Source: Streptomyces composti (GTDB lineage: Bacteria > Actinomycetota > Actinomycetes > Streptomycetales > Streptomycetaceae). From it: a DNA stretch of 64,000 bases. Both the position numbers and the translations under genes were made by a program. The stretch is from the NCBI RefSeq assembly GCF_012034205.1, contig NZ_JAATEM010000008.1, positions 124,001 through 188,000 of the forward strand, read 5' to 3'. The first letter of the stretch is position 1, and every line of letters starts with the position of its first letter. Shown in pieces: positions 35,787 to 45,054 of this stretch. The notes beneath the pieces are model-generated. The model was not told the DNA's origin. It saw nothing but the letters and a program-made list of their open reading frames with translations, and did no database searches.

Positions 35787-36167
35787 ATGATCACCGAACT
35801 GGCTGTGGAGCGTGTCGAGTTCACCTGCGGGCACTGCTGGCACAAATGGAGTGCCGACTACGACGTGCAGTACTACCGCGACGACAACGGCGACGAATGG
35901 GAGTACTTCACCCGCGACGGGCTTCCCGTGGCGTCCCCCTACGACCCGCAGGGCGCCCCGCCCTGCCCGATCTGCGGCCGCCGCTGGGTGGGCCGCCTGA
36001 TCGCCCGCAGGCCGATCCCGGTTCCGCCGGGTGACGCCGACACACCCCGGAGCCGGGTCACCGTGCCGCGCGACCAGCACCGCACGGACCGCTACACCGC
36101 GCCCCCGCTCGGCGCGGACGCCCACGACCAGCCTGCCCAGGCCGCCGGCTCACCCGGCGACCACTGA
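35787..36167 (+). CDS. Small zinc-ribbon protein
   Basis: A 126-residue protein with two Cys pairs, FTCGHCWHKWSADYD (about residue 13) and PPCPICGRRWVG (about 60), forming a probable zinc ribbon; the spacer is acidic and aromatic (DVQYYRDDNGDEWEYF). The C-terminal 50 residues are Pro/Asp-rich and disordered. GGAAGGAGG precedes the start and a TAGAAT element lies at 35719-35724. I do not recognise a named family. Confidence 0.78.
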   Translation: MITELAVERVEFTCGHCWHKWSADYDVQYYRDDNGDEWEYFTRDGLPVASPYDPQGAPPCPICGRRWVGRLIARRPIPVPPGDADTPRSRVTVPRDQHRTDRYTAPPLGADAHDQPAQAAGSPGDH

Positions 36168-36319
36168 CCTGTCGACGACCTGTCCCCACCGCCCGGCGGC
36201 CGCCCCCACCCCGACCACGGCGCCCGCCGGGCGCCCCGACCGCCCCGCATGCCGCTCCCCGCCCCTCCCGCATGACGAGCGGCCCCGCAGACGAGCGGCG
36301 CCGCATGACGAGCGGGCTG

Positions 36320-36574
36320 CTACCGCCGCGCACGCCGCCACGCGGCGATCAACCCGAGCAGCACACCCACGAGCAGCGTGACGGTCAGAACCCCCCACAT
36401 CGGCAGCGTCACATCGGCCACCCACAGCCTGACGGTGACCGAGTCGGTGTTCGCCGCGATGAACCAGACGGCCACGCCGACGAGAGCGACGATCCCGATC
36501 GTCCGCAGCCGGATGTCCCGCCCCTTGACGGTCAAGGTCGACGGACCGTGCGCATGTGCGGCATTGCGGGCCAT
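36320..36574 (-). CDS. LapA-domain (DUF1049) small membrane protein
   Basis: An 84-residue protein with two transmembrane helices: IRLRTIGIVALVGVAVWFIAANTD and LPMWGVLTVTLLVGVLLGLIAAWRRARR, in pieces. The motif FIAANTDSVTVRLWVADVTLPMW is the LapA/DUF1049 signature (N-x-x-x-V-x-x-x-x). The role in Gram-positives is unknown. It lies at the left edge of the dormancy island. The flanking gaps 36168-36319 and 36575-36736 show no recognisable feature. Confidence 0.78.
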   Translation of the reverse strand: MARNAAHAHGPSTLTVKGRDIRLRTIGIVALVGVAVWFIAANTDSVTVRLWVADVTLPMWGVLTVTLLVGVLLGLIAAWRRARR

Positions 36575-36736
36575 GAAGTCATTGTCGGCGGTCTCGCCGG
36601 GGCCGGCGACTCGGCGGCATGCCGAGGTGAGGTGCCCGGAGGGAGAGGGCGGAAGGCGGCGGTTGCTGACGGGTCGTGAACCTTCAGTCCGCGCGGCGGA
36701 ATGGGTCCGAGGAGCCGTGCGTTCGCTCGCGATCCC

Positions 36737-37159
36737 TCACGCCGCGCTGCACGCACCGAGGAGTTCGCGACCGGTGACCAGCTCCCACTCGATGCGGATG
36801 AGCACCGAGTCCGGGAGGGGCATCCAGGACGCGGGGCCGGTGCCGGACAGCCGGGCCAGGTCCGCGGGGTCGGTCACCACTGAGGCCCGGCCGGTGACGA
36901 TGACGCTCCAGCCGGTCCGGGCCACCGGGTCGAAGTCGTCCGCCTCGAAGGCCACGACGAAGCCGTCCACCGCGTGTACCAGCTCGGAGCCGGGTGCGGT
37001 GCGCAGGAGGACGGAGGCGTCCGTGTCCAGGGTGAAGTTGACGGGCAGTACCGCGGGCAGCGCACGCAGGGTGTAGACGACGCGGCCGACCGGGACCTTG
37101 GCCAGGAGCCTGAGGCACTCCTGCCGGTCCAGGGGGCGGAAGGCGTCGTCGGTGAACAC
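36737..37159 (-). CDS. Pyridoxamine 5'-phosphate oxidase-like (FMN/F420-type) protein
   Basis: A 140-residue split-barrel protein: RPLDRQECLRLLAKVPVGRVVY, PAVLPVNFTLD, VLLRTAPGSELVHAV, VAFEADDFDPVARTGWSVIVTGRASVV, and a C-terminal LIRIEWELVTGRELL. This is the PNPOx-like fold that binds FMN, F420 or haem; DosR-regulon members of M. tuberculosis have this fold. GTG 37159 is the only sensible start. It is divergent from narK, with a GGG-N8-CCC box centred about 42 bp upstream, which would fit a leaderless transcript activated at -42. Confidence 0.85.
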   Translation of the reverse strand: MFTDDAFRPLDRQECLRLLAKVPVGRVVYTLRALPAVLPVNFTLDTDASVLLRTAPGSELVHAVDGFVVAFEADDFDPVARTGWSVIVTGRASVVTDPADLARLSGTGPASWMPLPDSVLIRIEWELVTGRELLGACSAA

Positions 37160-37194
37160 GCCTTCATGCTTTCCGCGGCCACGCACGCCCGATA

Positions 37195-37208
37195 GGGCCG
37201 ACAGGCCC
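37195..37208. promoter_or_regulatory. DosR/OsdR-type box 1
   Basis: GGGCCGACAGGCCC matches the 14-bp geometry of the DosR/DevR core (GGGAC-N4-GTCCC; family knowledge). It is centred about 42 bp upstream of the PNPOx-like start, the usual activator distance if transcription begins at the GTG. Confidence 0.55.
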
Positions 37209-37242
37209 CTCTCGCGGATCCTGGGCCGTCCGTCCGGTGATA

Positions 37243-37256
37243 GGGACCTATGACCC
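37243..37256. promoter_or_regulatory. DosR/OsdR-type box 2
   Basis: GGGACCTATGACCC has the same 14-bp geometry as box 1, 48 bp away, in the divergent PNPOx-narK gap. It is 168 bp before the narK ATG and may serve narK or act cooperatively with box 1. Confidence 0.55.
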
Positions 37257-37423
37257 CTGCCCGCGGGGCGGCGGGACGCGGAATGTGGTGACAGGAGGCC
37301 GGACGGCGGTCGCACGGGCTGCGGCGCCGCCGTGTGCGGTCGCTCCGCGAGCACGGTCGGAGGACGTTCGGAGAGGGGCGACCCGGTCGAGGTCACCCAC
37401 GACGCAGGGGACGGGCGGACGTG

Positions 37424-38860
37424 ATGGTCCAACGAGTGAAGTCCGAGCAGGGCAGGCCCTCCTCGAAACCCCCGGTGCCGGGCCGGGCCTGGCTGATGCT
37501 GGCGCTCGCCACGATCGGCTTCGCCCTGAACTTCTGGGGCTGGGCGCTGCTCAGCCCGCTCGGCCCGCGGTTCAAGGACGACCTCGGTCTGTCCTCGTTC
37601 GAGCAGTCGCTCCTTGTGGCCGTGCCGGTCGTGGTCGGCTCGCTGGGCCGGATCCCGGTGGGGGCACTGACCGACCGGTTCGGCGGACGGGTGATGTTCC
37701 CGCTGGTGTCGGCGGCGACCATCGTGCCGATCCTCTACCTGGGCCTGGCGGGGCATTCCTCGCTCGCCGCGCTGCTGGTGGGCGGCTTCTTCCTCGGCAT
37801 CGGCGGCACCGCGTTCGCCGTCGGCGTGCCCTTCGTCAGCGCCTGGTTCCCGCCCGAGCGGCGCGGCCTGGCCAACGGTGTCTTCGGCGCCGGCATGGGC
37901 GGCACCGCCCTCAGCGCCCTCACCACGGTGAAGCTCGTCGACGCCGGGAGCATGCCCACGCCGTTCCTGATCACCGCCGGTGTGCTGGCGCTGTATGCCG
38001 CGACCGCGGCGCTGCTGCTGCGGGATGCGCCGGGGCGTACCGTGCCGACGGCGCCGCTGCTCCGCCGGATGGCCGCCACCGCCCGGCTGCCGCTCACCTG
38101 GCAGGCCTCCGCGCTCTACGCGGTGCTCTTCGGCGGATTCGTCGCCTTCTCGGTGTATCTGCCGACGTACCTCAAGACCGGCTACGGGCTGACCCAGGCC
38201 GACGCCGCCGACCGGATGGCCGGGTTCGTGCTGCTGGCGGTGGCGATGCGCCCGGTGGGCGGATGGCTGTCCGACCGGGTGGGGCCGGTGCGGGTGCTGG
38301 CCGGGGCGCTGGCGGTGGTGATCGCCGGTGCGGCGGTGCAGGCGCTCGGTCCGGCTCTGATGCCGGTGGGCACCATCGCCTTCCTGTCGATGGCCGCCGC
38401 GCTCGGCGCCGGCAGCGGGGCGGTCTTCGCGCTCGTGGCCCTGCTGGCCCCGGCGAACAAGGTCGGTGCGATCACGGGGGTGGTGGGCGCCGCGGGCGGG
38501 CTCGGCGGCTTCCTGCCGCCGCTGGTGATGGGCGCCCTGTACGGCGCGTACGGCACGTATGCCATCGGGCTCGCCCTTCTCGCCGTGGTGGCCGCGGCGG
38601 CCCTGGTGCTCACGCTGACCGGGGTCCGGGCGGCGGCCCGGGGCGGGGACACCGAGGACGCCCGGGACATCGGGGACCGGGAGACCGGCAGGGGAGACGA
38701 GGGGCGCCTGGCGGGTGGGCGGCCCACCGCACCGGCCGGGTCCTCCGCCCGCTCTGGGTCCGGCGGCCCGCCGAGGCGAGCGGCGGCGGCGTCGTCGGAC
38801 CCGGTCCCGAGCACCGACACCGGCCCCGTGAGCCGGCCCCACCGACAGCCCGAGGTGTGA
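37424..38860 (+). CDS. narK: NarK-type nitrate/nitrite transporter
   Basis: A 478-residue MFS transporter with 12 membrane segments. Nitrate-porter landmarks are ALNFWGWALLSPLGPRF, the loop GALTDRFGGRVMF, ANGVFGAGMGGTALSA and ITGVVGAAGGLGGFLPP (the two glycine-rich NNP signatures). The last 70 residues are a disordered Arg/Asp/Pro-rich tail. It should import nitrate or exchange it for nitrite to feed the reductase encoded next. Only 13 bp separate it from the hemerythrin gene, so they are co-transcribed. An earlier in-frame start is possible because the ribosome site of ATG 37424 is weak. Confidence 0.92.
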   Translation: MVQRVKSEQGRPSSKPPVPGRAWLMLALATIGFALNFWGWALLSPLGPRFKDDLGLSSFEQSLLVAVPVVVGSLGRIPVGALTDRFGGRVMFPLVSAATIVPILYLGLAGHSSLAALLVGGFFLGIGGTAFAVGVPFVSAWFPPERRGLANGVFGAGMGGTALSALTTVKLVDAGSMPTPFLITAGVLALYAATAALLLRDAPGRTVPTAPLLRRMAATARLPLTWQASALYAVLFGGFVAFSVYLPTYLKTGYGLTQADAADRMAGFVLLAVAMRPVGGWLSDRVGPVRVLAGALAVVIAGAAVQALGPALMPVGTIAFLSMAAALGAGSGAVFALVALLAPANKVGAITGVVGAAGGLGGFLPPLVMGALYGAYGTYAIGLALLAVVAAAALVLTLTGVRAAARGGDTEDARDIGDRETGRGDEGRLAGGRPTAPAGSSARSGSGGPPRRAAAASSDPVPSTDTGPVSRPHRQPEV

Positions 38861-38873
38861 AGGAGCAGAACCC

Positions 38874-39377
38874 GTGTGCGAGTACTGCGGCTGCCAGTCG
38901 CTGACGTCGATCGACGAGCTGACGCGTGAGCACGAGGAGGTGGTCCGGCTGATCAGCCACCTCCGCCCCGCCCACGCCGCCGGCGACGTGCCCGCGATGG
39001 CGCGGGTCGCCCGCCGGATCGCTGCCGTGCTGGCCCCGCACACCCGGGTGGAGGAGCACGGCCTGTTCCCGGCCCTCGCCGACGAGTTCCCGGACCAGAT
39101 CGCCGCGCTGGAGGCCGAGCACCGGCGGATCGAGGCGGTGCTGGCGGAAGCCGCCGGCGAGCGCACGGCACCCGCCGACCCGAGCTGGCCGGACCGGCTG
39201 ATGGAGCAGATGGCGGTACTGCGCGACCACATCCTCAAGGAGCAGGACGGGGTGTTCCCGGCGGCGCTGGCGCTGCTCGGTACCGAGGACTGGCAAGCGA
39301 TGGCCGACGTCCGGGCCGAGGCCGGCAGCGCCCTGACGAGCAAGGTCCCGGCCGTTGAAGGGGCGGCGCGGGCGTGA
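38874..39377 (+). CDS. Hemerythrin-like protein
   Basis: A 167-residue four-helix hemerythrin-domain protein. Iron ligands are visible in TREHEEVVRLISHL, APHTRVEEHGLFPAL, EAEHRRIEAVL and LRDHILKEQDGVFPAAL. The N-terminal CEYCGCQS adds three Cys that could bind metal or sense redox. Such proteins bind O2 or NO via a di-iron site. Its position between narK and narG suggests a role in NO/O2 sensing or repair during nitrate respiration. GTG 38874 follows GAAGGAG. Confidence 0.88.
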   Translation: MCEYCGCQSLTSIDELTREHEEVVRLISHLRPAHAAGDVPAMARVARRIAAVLAPHTRVEEHGLFPALADEFPDQIAALEAEHRRIEAVLAEAAGERTAPADPSWPDRLMEQMAVLRDHILKEQDGVFPAALALLGTEDWQAMADVRAEAGSALTSKVPAVEGAARA

Positions 39378-39502
39378 GCGGCGCAAGCAGCACGAGGGAG
39401 CGGGAGCCCGACCCGGAGGCCGGCCGTCCCGGCCCCGGGCACAGCCGCCCCGGCGGCACTCGGGCGATTGCGGCGCCGCCGGCCCGGCCGCGCGGTGTCG
39501 CA

Positions 39503-39579
39503 GGCCCCGCCGCGGGGCCGTGCGGCCGTAGAGTCGAGGCGGCCGTATCCGATCACGAATCGAACGGGTGTCAGCACCC
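39503..39579 (+). promoter_or_regulatory. Hairpin and GGG-N8-CCC palindrome before narG
   Basis: The 218-bp gap holds GGCCCC-GCCGC-GGGGCC (39503-39519), a possible terminator for narK-hemerythrin. It also holds GGGTGTCAGCACCC (39566-39579), 16 bp before the narG GTG. The latter has the 14-bp box geometry but is too close to the start for a typical activator site. Confidence 0.35.
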
Positions 39580-39595
39580 GGAGCGGAGTGGCGCG

Positions 39596-42500
39596 GTGAG
39601 TGCGGAGACCGGTAACCGGGCGCAGGCCGAGACGGGCACCACGACAGAGACCGGGACGGGCCTGTACGGCCCTCTCACGGAGGCGCTGGTGCGCAGCCGG
39701 CGCTACTTCACCCGGGCGGAGGTCTCCGACGACCTGCGCACCCTGCACAAGAAGGGCGGCCGGCAGGCCGACGAGTTCTACCGGGACCGCTGGTCCCACG
39801 ACAAGGTGGTCCGCTCCACCCACGGAGTGAACTGCACCGGCTCCTGCTCGTGGAAGGTGTACGTCAAGGACGGCATCATCACCTGGGAGGCGCAGCAGAC
39901 CGACTACCCGTCGGTGGGCCCGGACCGGCCCGAGTACGAGCCGCGCGGCTGCCCCCGCGGCGCTGCCTTCTCCTGGTACACCTACTCGCCGACCCGGGTG
40001 CGCTACCCGTACGTGCGGGGCGTGCTGCTGCAGATGTACCGGGAGGCCAAGGCCCGGCTGGGCGACCCGGTGGCGGCCTGGGCCGACATCGTCACCGACC
40101 CCGAGCGCGCCCGGCGGTACAAGCGGGCCCGCGGAAAGGGCGGCCTGGTGCGGGCGAGCTGGGCCGAGGCCGCGGAGCTGGTGGCGGCCGCGCACATCTA
40201 CACCATCAAGCGGTTCGGGCCGGACCGGCTCGCGGGCTTCTCCCCGATCCCGGCGATGTCGATGGTGTCGCATGCGGCGGGCGCGCGCTTCTACTCCCTG
40301 CTCGGCGGCGCCATGCTCTCCTTCTACGACTGGTACGCCGATCTGCCGGTGGCCTCCCCGCAGATGTTCGGCGACCAGACCGACGTACCGGAGTCGGGGG
40401 ACTGGTGGGACGCCGGCTACCTGATCATGTGGGGCTCCAATCTTCCGGTGACACGCACCCCGGACGCGCACTGGATGGTGGAGGCCCGCTACCGGGGGCA
40501 GAAGGTCGTGGCGGTGTCGCCCGACTACGCGGACAACGTGAAGTTCGCCGACGAGTGGCTGTCTCCGCAGCCGGGCACCGACGGCGCACTGGCGATGGCC
40601 ATGGGGCATGTGATCCTCAAGGAGTTCTTCGTCGACCGGCCCACGCCGTACTTCACCGAGTACGTCAAGCGCTACACCGATCTGCCGTTCCTGGTGGCCC
40701 TGGAGGAGCGGGGCGACGGCGTGTTCGCGCCGGGCAAGTTCCTCACCGCCGCCGATCTCGGCGGCGAGCAGGCGCGGACCGAGCACGCCGGGTTCCGTAC
40801 GGTGCTGCTGGACGCTGCCACGGGCTCGCCGGTGGTGCCCAACGGCACCCTGGGCGACCGCTTCGGCGCATCGGGCGCCGGCCGCTGGAACCTGGACCTG
40901 GGCGGCATCCGGCCGTTGCTGTCGGCCGAGGGCGGCGAAGAGCCGCCCGTGGTCGTGGAGTTGCCGCGCTTCGACCGCCCGGACGGCGGGGCGGGGGCGC
41001 TGCGGCGCGGGGTGCCGGTGCGCCGGATCGGCGGCCGCACGGTGACCACGGTGTACGACCTGCTGCTGGCGCAGTACGGAGTGGCCCGCGAGGGACTGCC
41101 GGGCACCTGGCCGTCCGGTTACGAGGACGCCTCCGAGCCCTGCACCCCCGCCTGGCAGGCCGCGATCACCGGTGTCGACGCGGGCAGAGCGGCGCGGATC
41201 GCCCGGGAGTTCGCGGCCAACGCCGAGGAGTCCAGGGGCCGTTCGATGATCGTGATGGGGGCGGGCACCAACCACTGGTTCCACTCCGACACCATCTACC
41301 GCTCCTTCCTGACCCTGACCACACTGACCGGCTGCCAGGGCGTCAACGGCGGCGGCTGGGCCCACTACGTCGGGCAGGAGAAGGTCCGCCCCATCACCGG
41401 CTACTCGGCGATCGCCACGGCCGCCGACTGGAACCGCCCGGCCCGGCTGATGATCCAGACCGCCTACTGGTACCTGCACAGCGACCAGTTCCGCTACGAC
41501 CCGTTCACCGTGGACACCCTCGCCGCGGCCGGGGCAGGCGCATCCGCAGGGGCCGCCGCAGCGGGGGCCGGTCCGTTCGCCGGTAAGACGACCGCCGATG
41601 TCATCGCGGCCTCCGCCCGTCTGGGCTGGATGCCCTCCTACCCGACCTTCGACCGCAATCCGCTCGACCTGGCCGAGGAGGCCGAGGCGGCCGGGAGGAG
41701 CGTCGCCGAGCACGTGGTGGCCGAACTCAGGGCCGGGCGGCTGCGGTTCGCCTGCGAGGACCCGGACGCCCCCGAGAACTTCCCGCGCGTCCTGACCGTG
41801 TGGCGGGCCAATCTGCTCGGCTCCTCGGCCAAGGGCAACGAGTACTTCCTGAAGCATCTGCTGGGCACCGACTCCTCGCTGCGGGCCGAGGAGGCCCCCC
41901 CGGGGGCCCGGCCCCGGGACGTGGAGTGGCGGGAGGAGGCCCCCGAGGGCAAGCTCGACCTGCTGCTCACCCTCGACTTCCGGATGACCAGCACCACCGT
42001 CTACTCCGACGTGGTGCTGCCCGCCGCCACCTGGTACGAGAAGCACGACCTGTCCAGCACGGACATGCATCCCTTCGTGCACGCCTTCACCCCGGCGATC
42101 CCGCCGCCCTGGCAGACCCGCACCGACTTCGACATCTTCCGCACCCTGGCCGAGGAGTTCAGCCGCCAGGCCGCCCGCCACCTCGGCGTGCGCAAGGACG
42201 TCGTCGCCGCGCCGCTGCTGCACGACACCCCCGACGAACTGGCCACCCCGCACGGCCGGGTGCGGGACTGGAAGGCGGGGGAGTGCGAGCCGGTGCCCGG
42301 CCGCACCCTGCCGAAGCTGATCACGGTGGAACGCGACTACCCGGCGGTCGCCGAGAAGATGGCCGCCCTCGGGCCGCTCCTCGACACTCTCGGGGCCACC
42401 ACCAAGGGGGTCACCTTCGACGTCGGCCGCGAACTGGAGTACCTGCGGCACAAGAACGGCACGGTGCGCGGCGGAGCGGCCGACGGCAGGCCCTCGATCG

Positions 42501-43369
42501 CCCGCGACACGGAGATGTGCGAGGCGATCCTCGCCCTGTCCGGCACCACCAACGGGCATCTGGCCACCCAGGGCTTCCACGCCCTGGAGGCGCGTACCGG
42601 CACCCGGCTGGCCGATCTCGCCGCCGAGCACGAGGGCAAGCGGATCACCTTCGCCGACACCCGCGCCGCCCCCGTCCCGGTGATCACCTCCCCGGAGTGG
42701 TCCGGCTCGGAGACCGGAGGCCGCCGCTACTCGCCGTTCACGGTCAACGTCGAGCGGCTCAAACCCTGGCACACCCTCACCGGCCGCCAGCACTTCTACC
42801 TGGACCACGACTGGATCCTCGCGCTCGGCGAGCACCTGCCCGTCTTCCGGCCTCCGTTGCGCATGGACGCCCTGTTCGGCGAGCCGGGCCTCGGCGAGGC
42901 CGGCGAACTCGGGGTCACCGTGCGCTATCTGACCCCGCACAACAAGTGGTCCATCCACTCCGAGTACCAGGACAACCTGTTCATGCTGTCGCTGTCGCGG
43001 GGCGGCCCGACGATCTGGATGAGCACCCTCGACGCGGCCAGGATCGGGGTGAAGGACAACGACTGGGTGGAGGCGGTCAACCGCAACGGCGTGGTCGCCG
43101 CCCGTGCCGTCGTCTCGCACCGGATGCCCCAGGGCACCGTCTACATGCACCACGCCCAGGACCGGCTCATCGACGTGCCCCGCACCGAGACCAGCGGCCG
43201 GCGCGGCGGCATCCACAACTCGCTGACCCGGCTGCTGATCAAACCGAGCCATCTCATCGGCGGCTACGCCCAGTTGTCCTACGCCTTCAACTACCTCGGC
43301 CCCACAGGCAACCAGCGCGACGAGATCACCGTCATCCGCCGCCGCGCCGACCAGGAGGTGACGTACTGA
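39596..43369 (+). CDS. narG: Respiratory nitrate reductase alpha subunit
   Basis: A 1257-residue catalytic subunit with bis-MGD molybdenum and the FS0 cluster. STHGVNCTGSCSWKVYV and PEYEPRGCPRGAAF carry the His/Cys ligands of FS0 (about residues 73-120); WYADLPVASPQMFGDQTDVPESGDW contains the Asp ligand to Mo (about 248). It reduces nitrate to nitrite on the cytoplasmic face of the membrane. An Ala/Gly-rich insert of about 25 residues occurs near 41530-41590. GTG 39596 is chosen from homology. The gene overlaps narH by 1 bp (TGATG). There is no Tat signal, as usual for NarG. Confidence 0.97.
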   Translation: MSAETGNRAQAETGTTTETGTGLYGPLTEALVRSRRYFTRAEVSDDLRTLHKKGGRQADEFYRDRWSHDKVVRSTHGVNCTGSCSWKVYVKDGIITWEAQQTDYPSVGPDRPEYEPRGCPRGAAFSWYTYSPTRVRYPYVRGVLLQMYREAKARLGDPVAAWADIVTDPERARRYKRARGKGGLVRASWAEAAELVAAAHIYTIKRFGPDRLAGFSPIPAMSMVSHAAGARFYSLLGGAMLSFYDWYADLPVASPQMFGDQTDVPESGDWWDAGYLIMWGSNLPVTRTPDAHWMVEARYRGQKVVAVSPDYADNVKFADEWLSPQPGTDGALAMAMGHVILKEFFVDRPTPYFTEYVKRYTDLPFLVALEERGDGVFAPGKFLTAADLGGEQARTEHAGFRTVLLDAATGSPVVPNGTLGDRFGASGAGRWNLDLGGIRPLLSAEGGEEPPVVVELPRFDRPDGGAGALRRGVPVRRIGGRTVTTVYDLLLAQYGVAREGLPGTWPSGYEDASEPCTPAWQAAITGVDAGRAARIAREFAANAEESRGRSMIVMGAGTNHWFHSDTIYRSFLTLTTLTGCQGVNGGGWAHYVGQEKVRPITGYSAIATAADWNRPARLMIQTAYWYLHSDQFRYDPFTVDTLAAAGAGASAGAAAAGAGPFAGKTTADVIAASARLGWMPSYPTFDRNPLDLAEEAEAAGRSVAEHVVAELRAGRLRFACEDPDAPENFPRVLTVWRANLLGSSAKGNEYFLKHLLGTDSSLRAEEAPPGARPRDVEWREEAPEGKLDLLLTLDFRMTSTTVYSDVVLPAATWYEKHDLSSTDMHPFVHAFTPAIPPPWQTRTDFDIFRTLAEEFSRQAARHLGVRKDVVAAPLLHDTPDELATPHGRVRDWKAGECEPVPGRTLPKLITVERDYPAVAEKMAALGPLLDTLGATTKGVTFDVGRELEYLRHKNGTVRGGAADGRPSIARDTEMCEAILALSGTTNGHLATQGFHALEARTGTRLADLAAEHEGKRITFADTRAAPVPVITSPEWSGSETGGRRYSPFTVNVERLKPWHTLTGRQHFYLDHDWILALGEHLPVFRPPLRMDALFGEPGLGEAGELGVTVRYLTPHNKWSIHSEYQDNLFMLSLSRGGPTIWMSTLDAARIGVKDNDWVEAVNRNGVVAARAVVSHRMPQGTVYMHHAQDRLIDVPRTETSGRRGGIHNSLTRLLIKPSHLIGGYAQLSYAFNYLGPTGNQRDEITVIRRRADQEVTY

Positions 43370-45054
43370 TGCGCGTGATGGCCCAGATGGCGATGGTGAT
43401 GAACCTCGACAAGTGCATCGGCTGCCACACCTGCTCCGTCACCTGCAAGCAGGCATGGACCAACCGCACCGGGGTCGAGTACGTGTGGTTCAACAACGTC
43501 GAGACCCGCCCCGGCCAGGGCTACCCGCGCCGCTACGAGGACCAGCAGCGCTGGCGCGGCGGCTGGCAGCTGAACAAGCGCGGCCGGCTCACCCTCAAGG
43601 CCGGCGGCCGGTTCAAGAAGCTGGTCACCATCTTCTCCAACCCCGTGCTGCCGTCCCTCGACGACTACTACGAGCCCTGGACCTACGACTACGAGACCCT
43701 CACCAACGCCCCGTTGCAGGAGCACACCCCGGTCGCCCGCCCCAAGTCGCTGATCACCGGCAAGGACATGAAGATCTCCTGGTCGGCGAACTGGGACGAC
43801 GACCTGGGCGGCTCGCAGACCACCGAGCAGCAGGACGTGCTGCTCGGCCAGGTCTCCGAGCGGATCACGTTCGAGTTCGAGCAGACCTTCATGTTCTATC
43901 TGCCGCGCATCTGCGAGCACTGCCTCAACCCGTCCTGCGCGGCCTCCTGCCCCTCCGGCGCCATCTACAAGCGCGAGGAGGACGGCATCGTCCTCGTCGA
44001 CCAGGACCGCTGCCGCGGCTGGCGGATGTGCGTCACCGGATGCCCGTACAAGAAGGTCTACTTCAACCACCGCACCGGCAAGGCCGAGAAGTGCACCTTC
44101 TGCTTCCCGCGCGTCGAGGTCGGGCTGCCCACCGTCTGCTCCGAGACCTGCGTCGGCCGCCTGCGCTACATCGGCCTGGTCCTCTACGACGCCGACAAGG
44201 TTCTTCAGGCCGCCTCCGCACCCGAGGACACCGACCTGTACGAGGCGCAGCGGCAGGTGTTCCTGGACCCGCACGATCCGCAGGTCGCCGAGGCGGCGGA
44301 GCGGGCGGGCATCCCGTACGACTGGATGGAGGCCGCCCGGCGCTCCCCGGTGTACGCGCTGATCAACACCTACCGGGTGGCGCTGCCGCTGCACCCGGAG
44401 TACCGGACGCTGCCCATGGTCTGGTACATCCCGCCGCTGTCCCCGGTGGTCGACGCGGTGCGCGAGACCGGCCACGACGCCGAGGACCACCGCAACCTCT
44501 TCGCCGCCGTCGACGCCCTGCGCATCCCCGTCGACTACCTCGCCCAGCTGTTCACCGCCGGCGACCCGGCCCCCGTCGATCTGGTGCTGCGGCGCCTGGC
44601 CGCCATACGCTCCTACATGCGCGACATCAATCTCGGCCGCGAGCCGCAGGAGGCCATCGCCGAGGCGGTCGGCATGACCGGGGAGCAGCTCTACGACATG
44701 TACCGGCTGCTGGCCCTCGCCAAATACGACGAGCGGTACGTCATCCCGCCCGCCCACGCCGAACAGGCCCACCGGCTCGAGGAGCTGGCCACCGAGTGCA
44801 GCCTGGACTACGAGGGCGGCCCCGGCATGGGCGGCTCCGGCCCGTTCGGCGAGACCTCCGGAGGCGCGGCGCCCATCGCCGTGGAGAACTACCGTGCCCT
44901 GCGGGACCGGCAGACCTCCGACACCCCCGCACCCTCCGTCCGCGGCGGCCCCCGCGTCAACCTCCTCAACTGGGACGGCAGAGGCACCCCTCAGGGCCTG
45001 TTCCCGCCCAGAAGCACCGACGGCGGCGACGACAGCGGGGAGCCGAAGCCGTGA
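43369..45054 (+). CDS. narH: Nitrate reductase beta subunit
   Basis: A 561-residue electron-transfer subunit. Cys clusters are CIGCHTCSVTCKQAW (about 16-28), CEHCLNPSCAASCPSG (about 182-196), CRGWRMCVTGCPYKK (about 215, where Trp replaces the second Cys and so marks the 3Fe-4S cluster) and CTFCFPRVEVGLPTVCSETC (about 243-262). It passes electrons from NarI haem to NarG. The C-terminal 60 residues are a disordered extension. The start codon overlaps the narG stop and its own stop overlaps narJ (GTGA). Confidence 0.97.
   Translation: MRVMAQMAMVMNLDKCIGCHTCSVTCKQAWTNRTGVEYVWFNNVETRPGQGYPRRYEDQQRWRGGWQLNKRGRLTLKAGGRFKKLVTIFSNPVLPSLDDYYEPWTYDYETLTNAPLQEHTPVARPKSLITGKDMKISWSANWDDDLGGSQTTEQQDVLLGQVSERITFEFEQTFMFYLPRICEHCLNPSCAASCPSGAIYKREEDGIVLVDQDRCRGWRMCVTGCPYKKVYFNHRTGKAEKCTFCFPRVEVGLPTVCSETCVGRLRYIGLVLYDADKVLQAASAPEDTDLYEAQRQVFLDPHDPQVAEAAERAGIPYDWMEAARRSPVYALINTYRVALPLHPEYRTLPMVWYIPPLSPVVDAVRETGHDAEDHRNLFAAVDALRIPVDYLAQLFTAGDPAPVDLVLRRLAAIRSYMRDINLGREPQEAIAEAVGMTGEQLYDMYRLLALAKYDERYVIPPAHAEQAHRLEELATECSLDYEGGPGMGGSGPFGETSGGAAPIAVENYRALRDRQTSDTPAPSVRGGPRVNLLNWDGRGTPQGLFPPRSTDGGDDSGEPKP

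Noticed and set aside
39566..39579. GGGTGTCAGCACCC as a fourth DosR/OsdR box for narG
   Set aside because: The geometry fits, but it is 16 bp before the GTG, too close for an activator, and the inner bases differ from the other three boxes.
36737..43252. A 2171-codon open frame on the minus strand opposite narK-narG
   Set aside because: It is antisense to NarK, hemerythrin and NarG, whose motifs are unmistakable; only its last 140 codons (PNPOx-like, from GTG 37159) are a gene. Long antisense frames are normal in 72% GC DNA.
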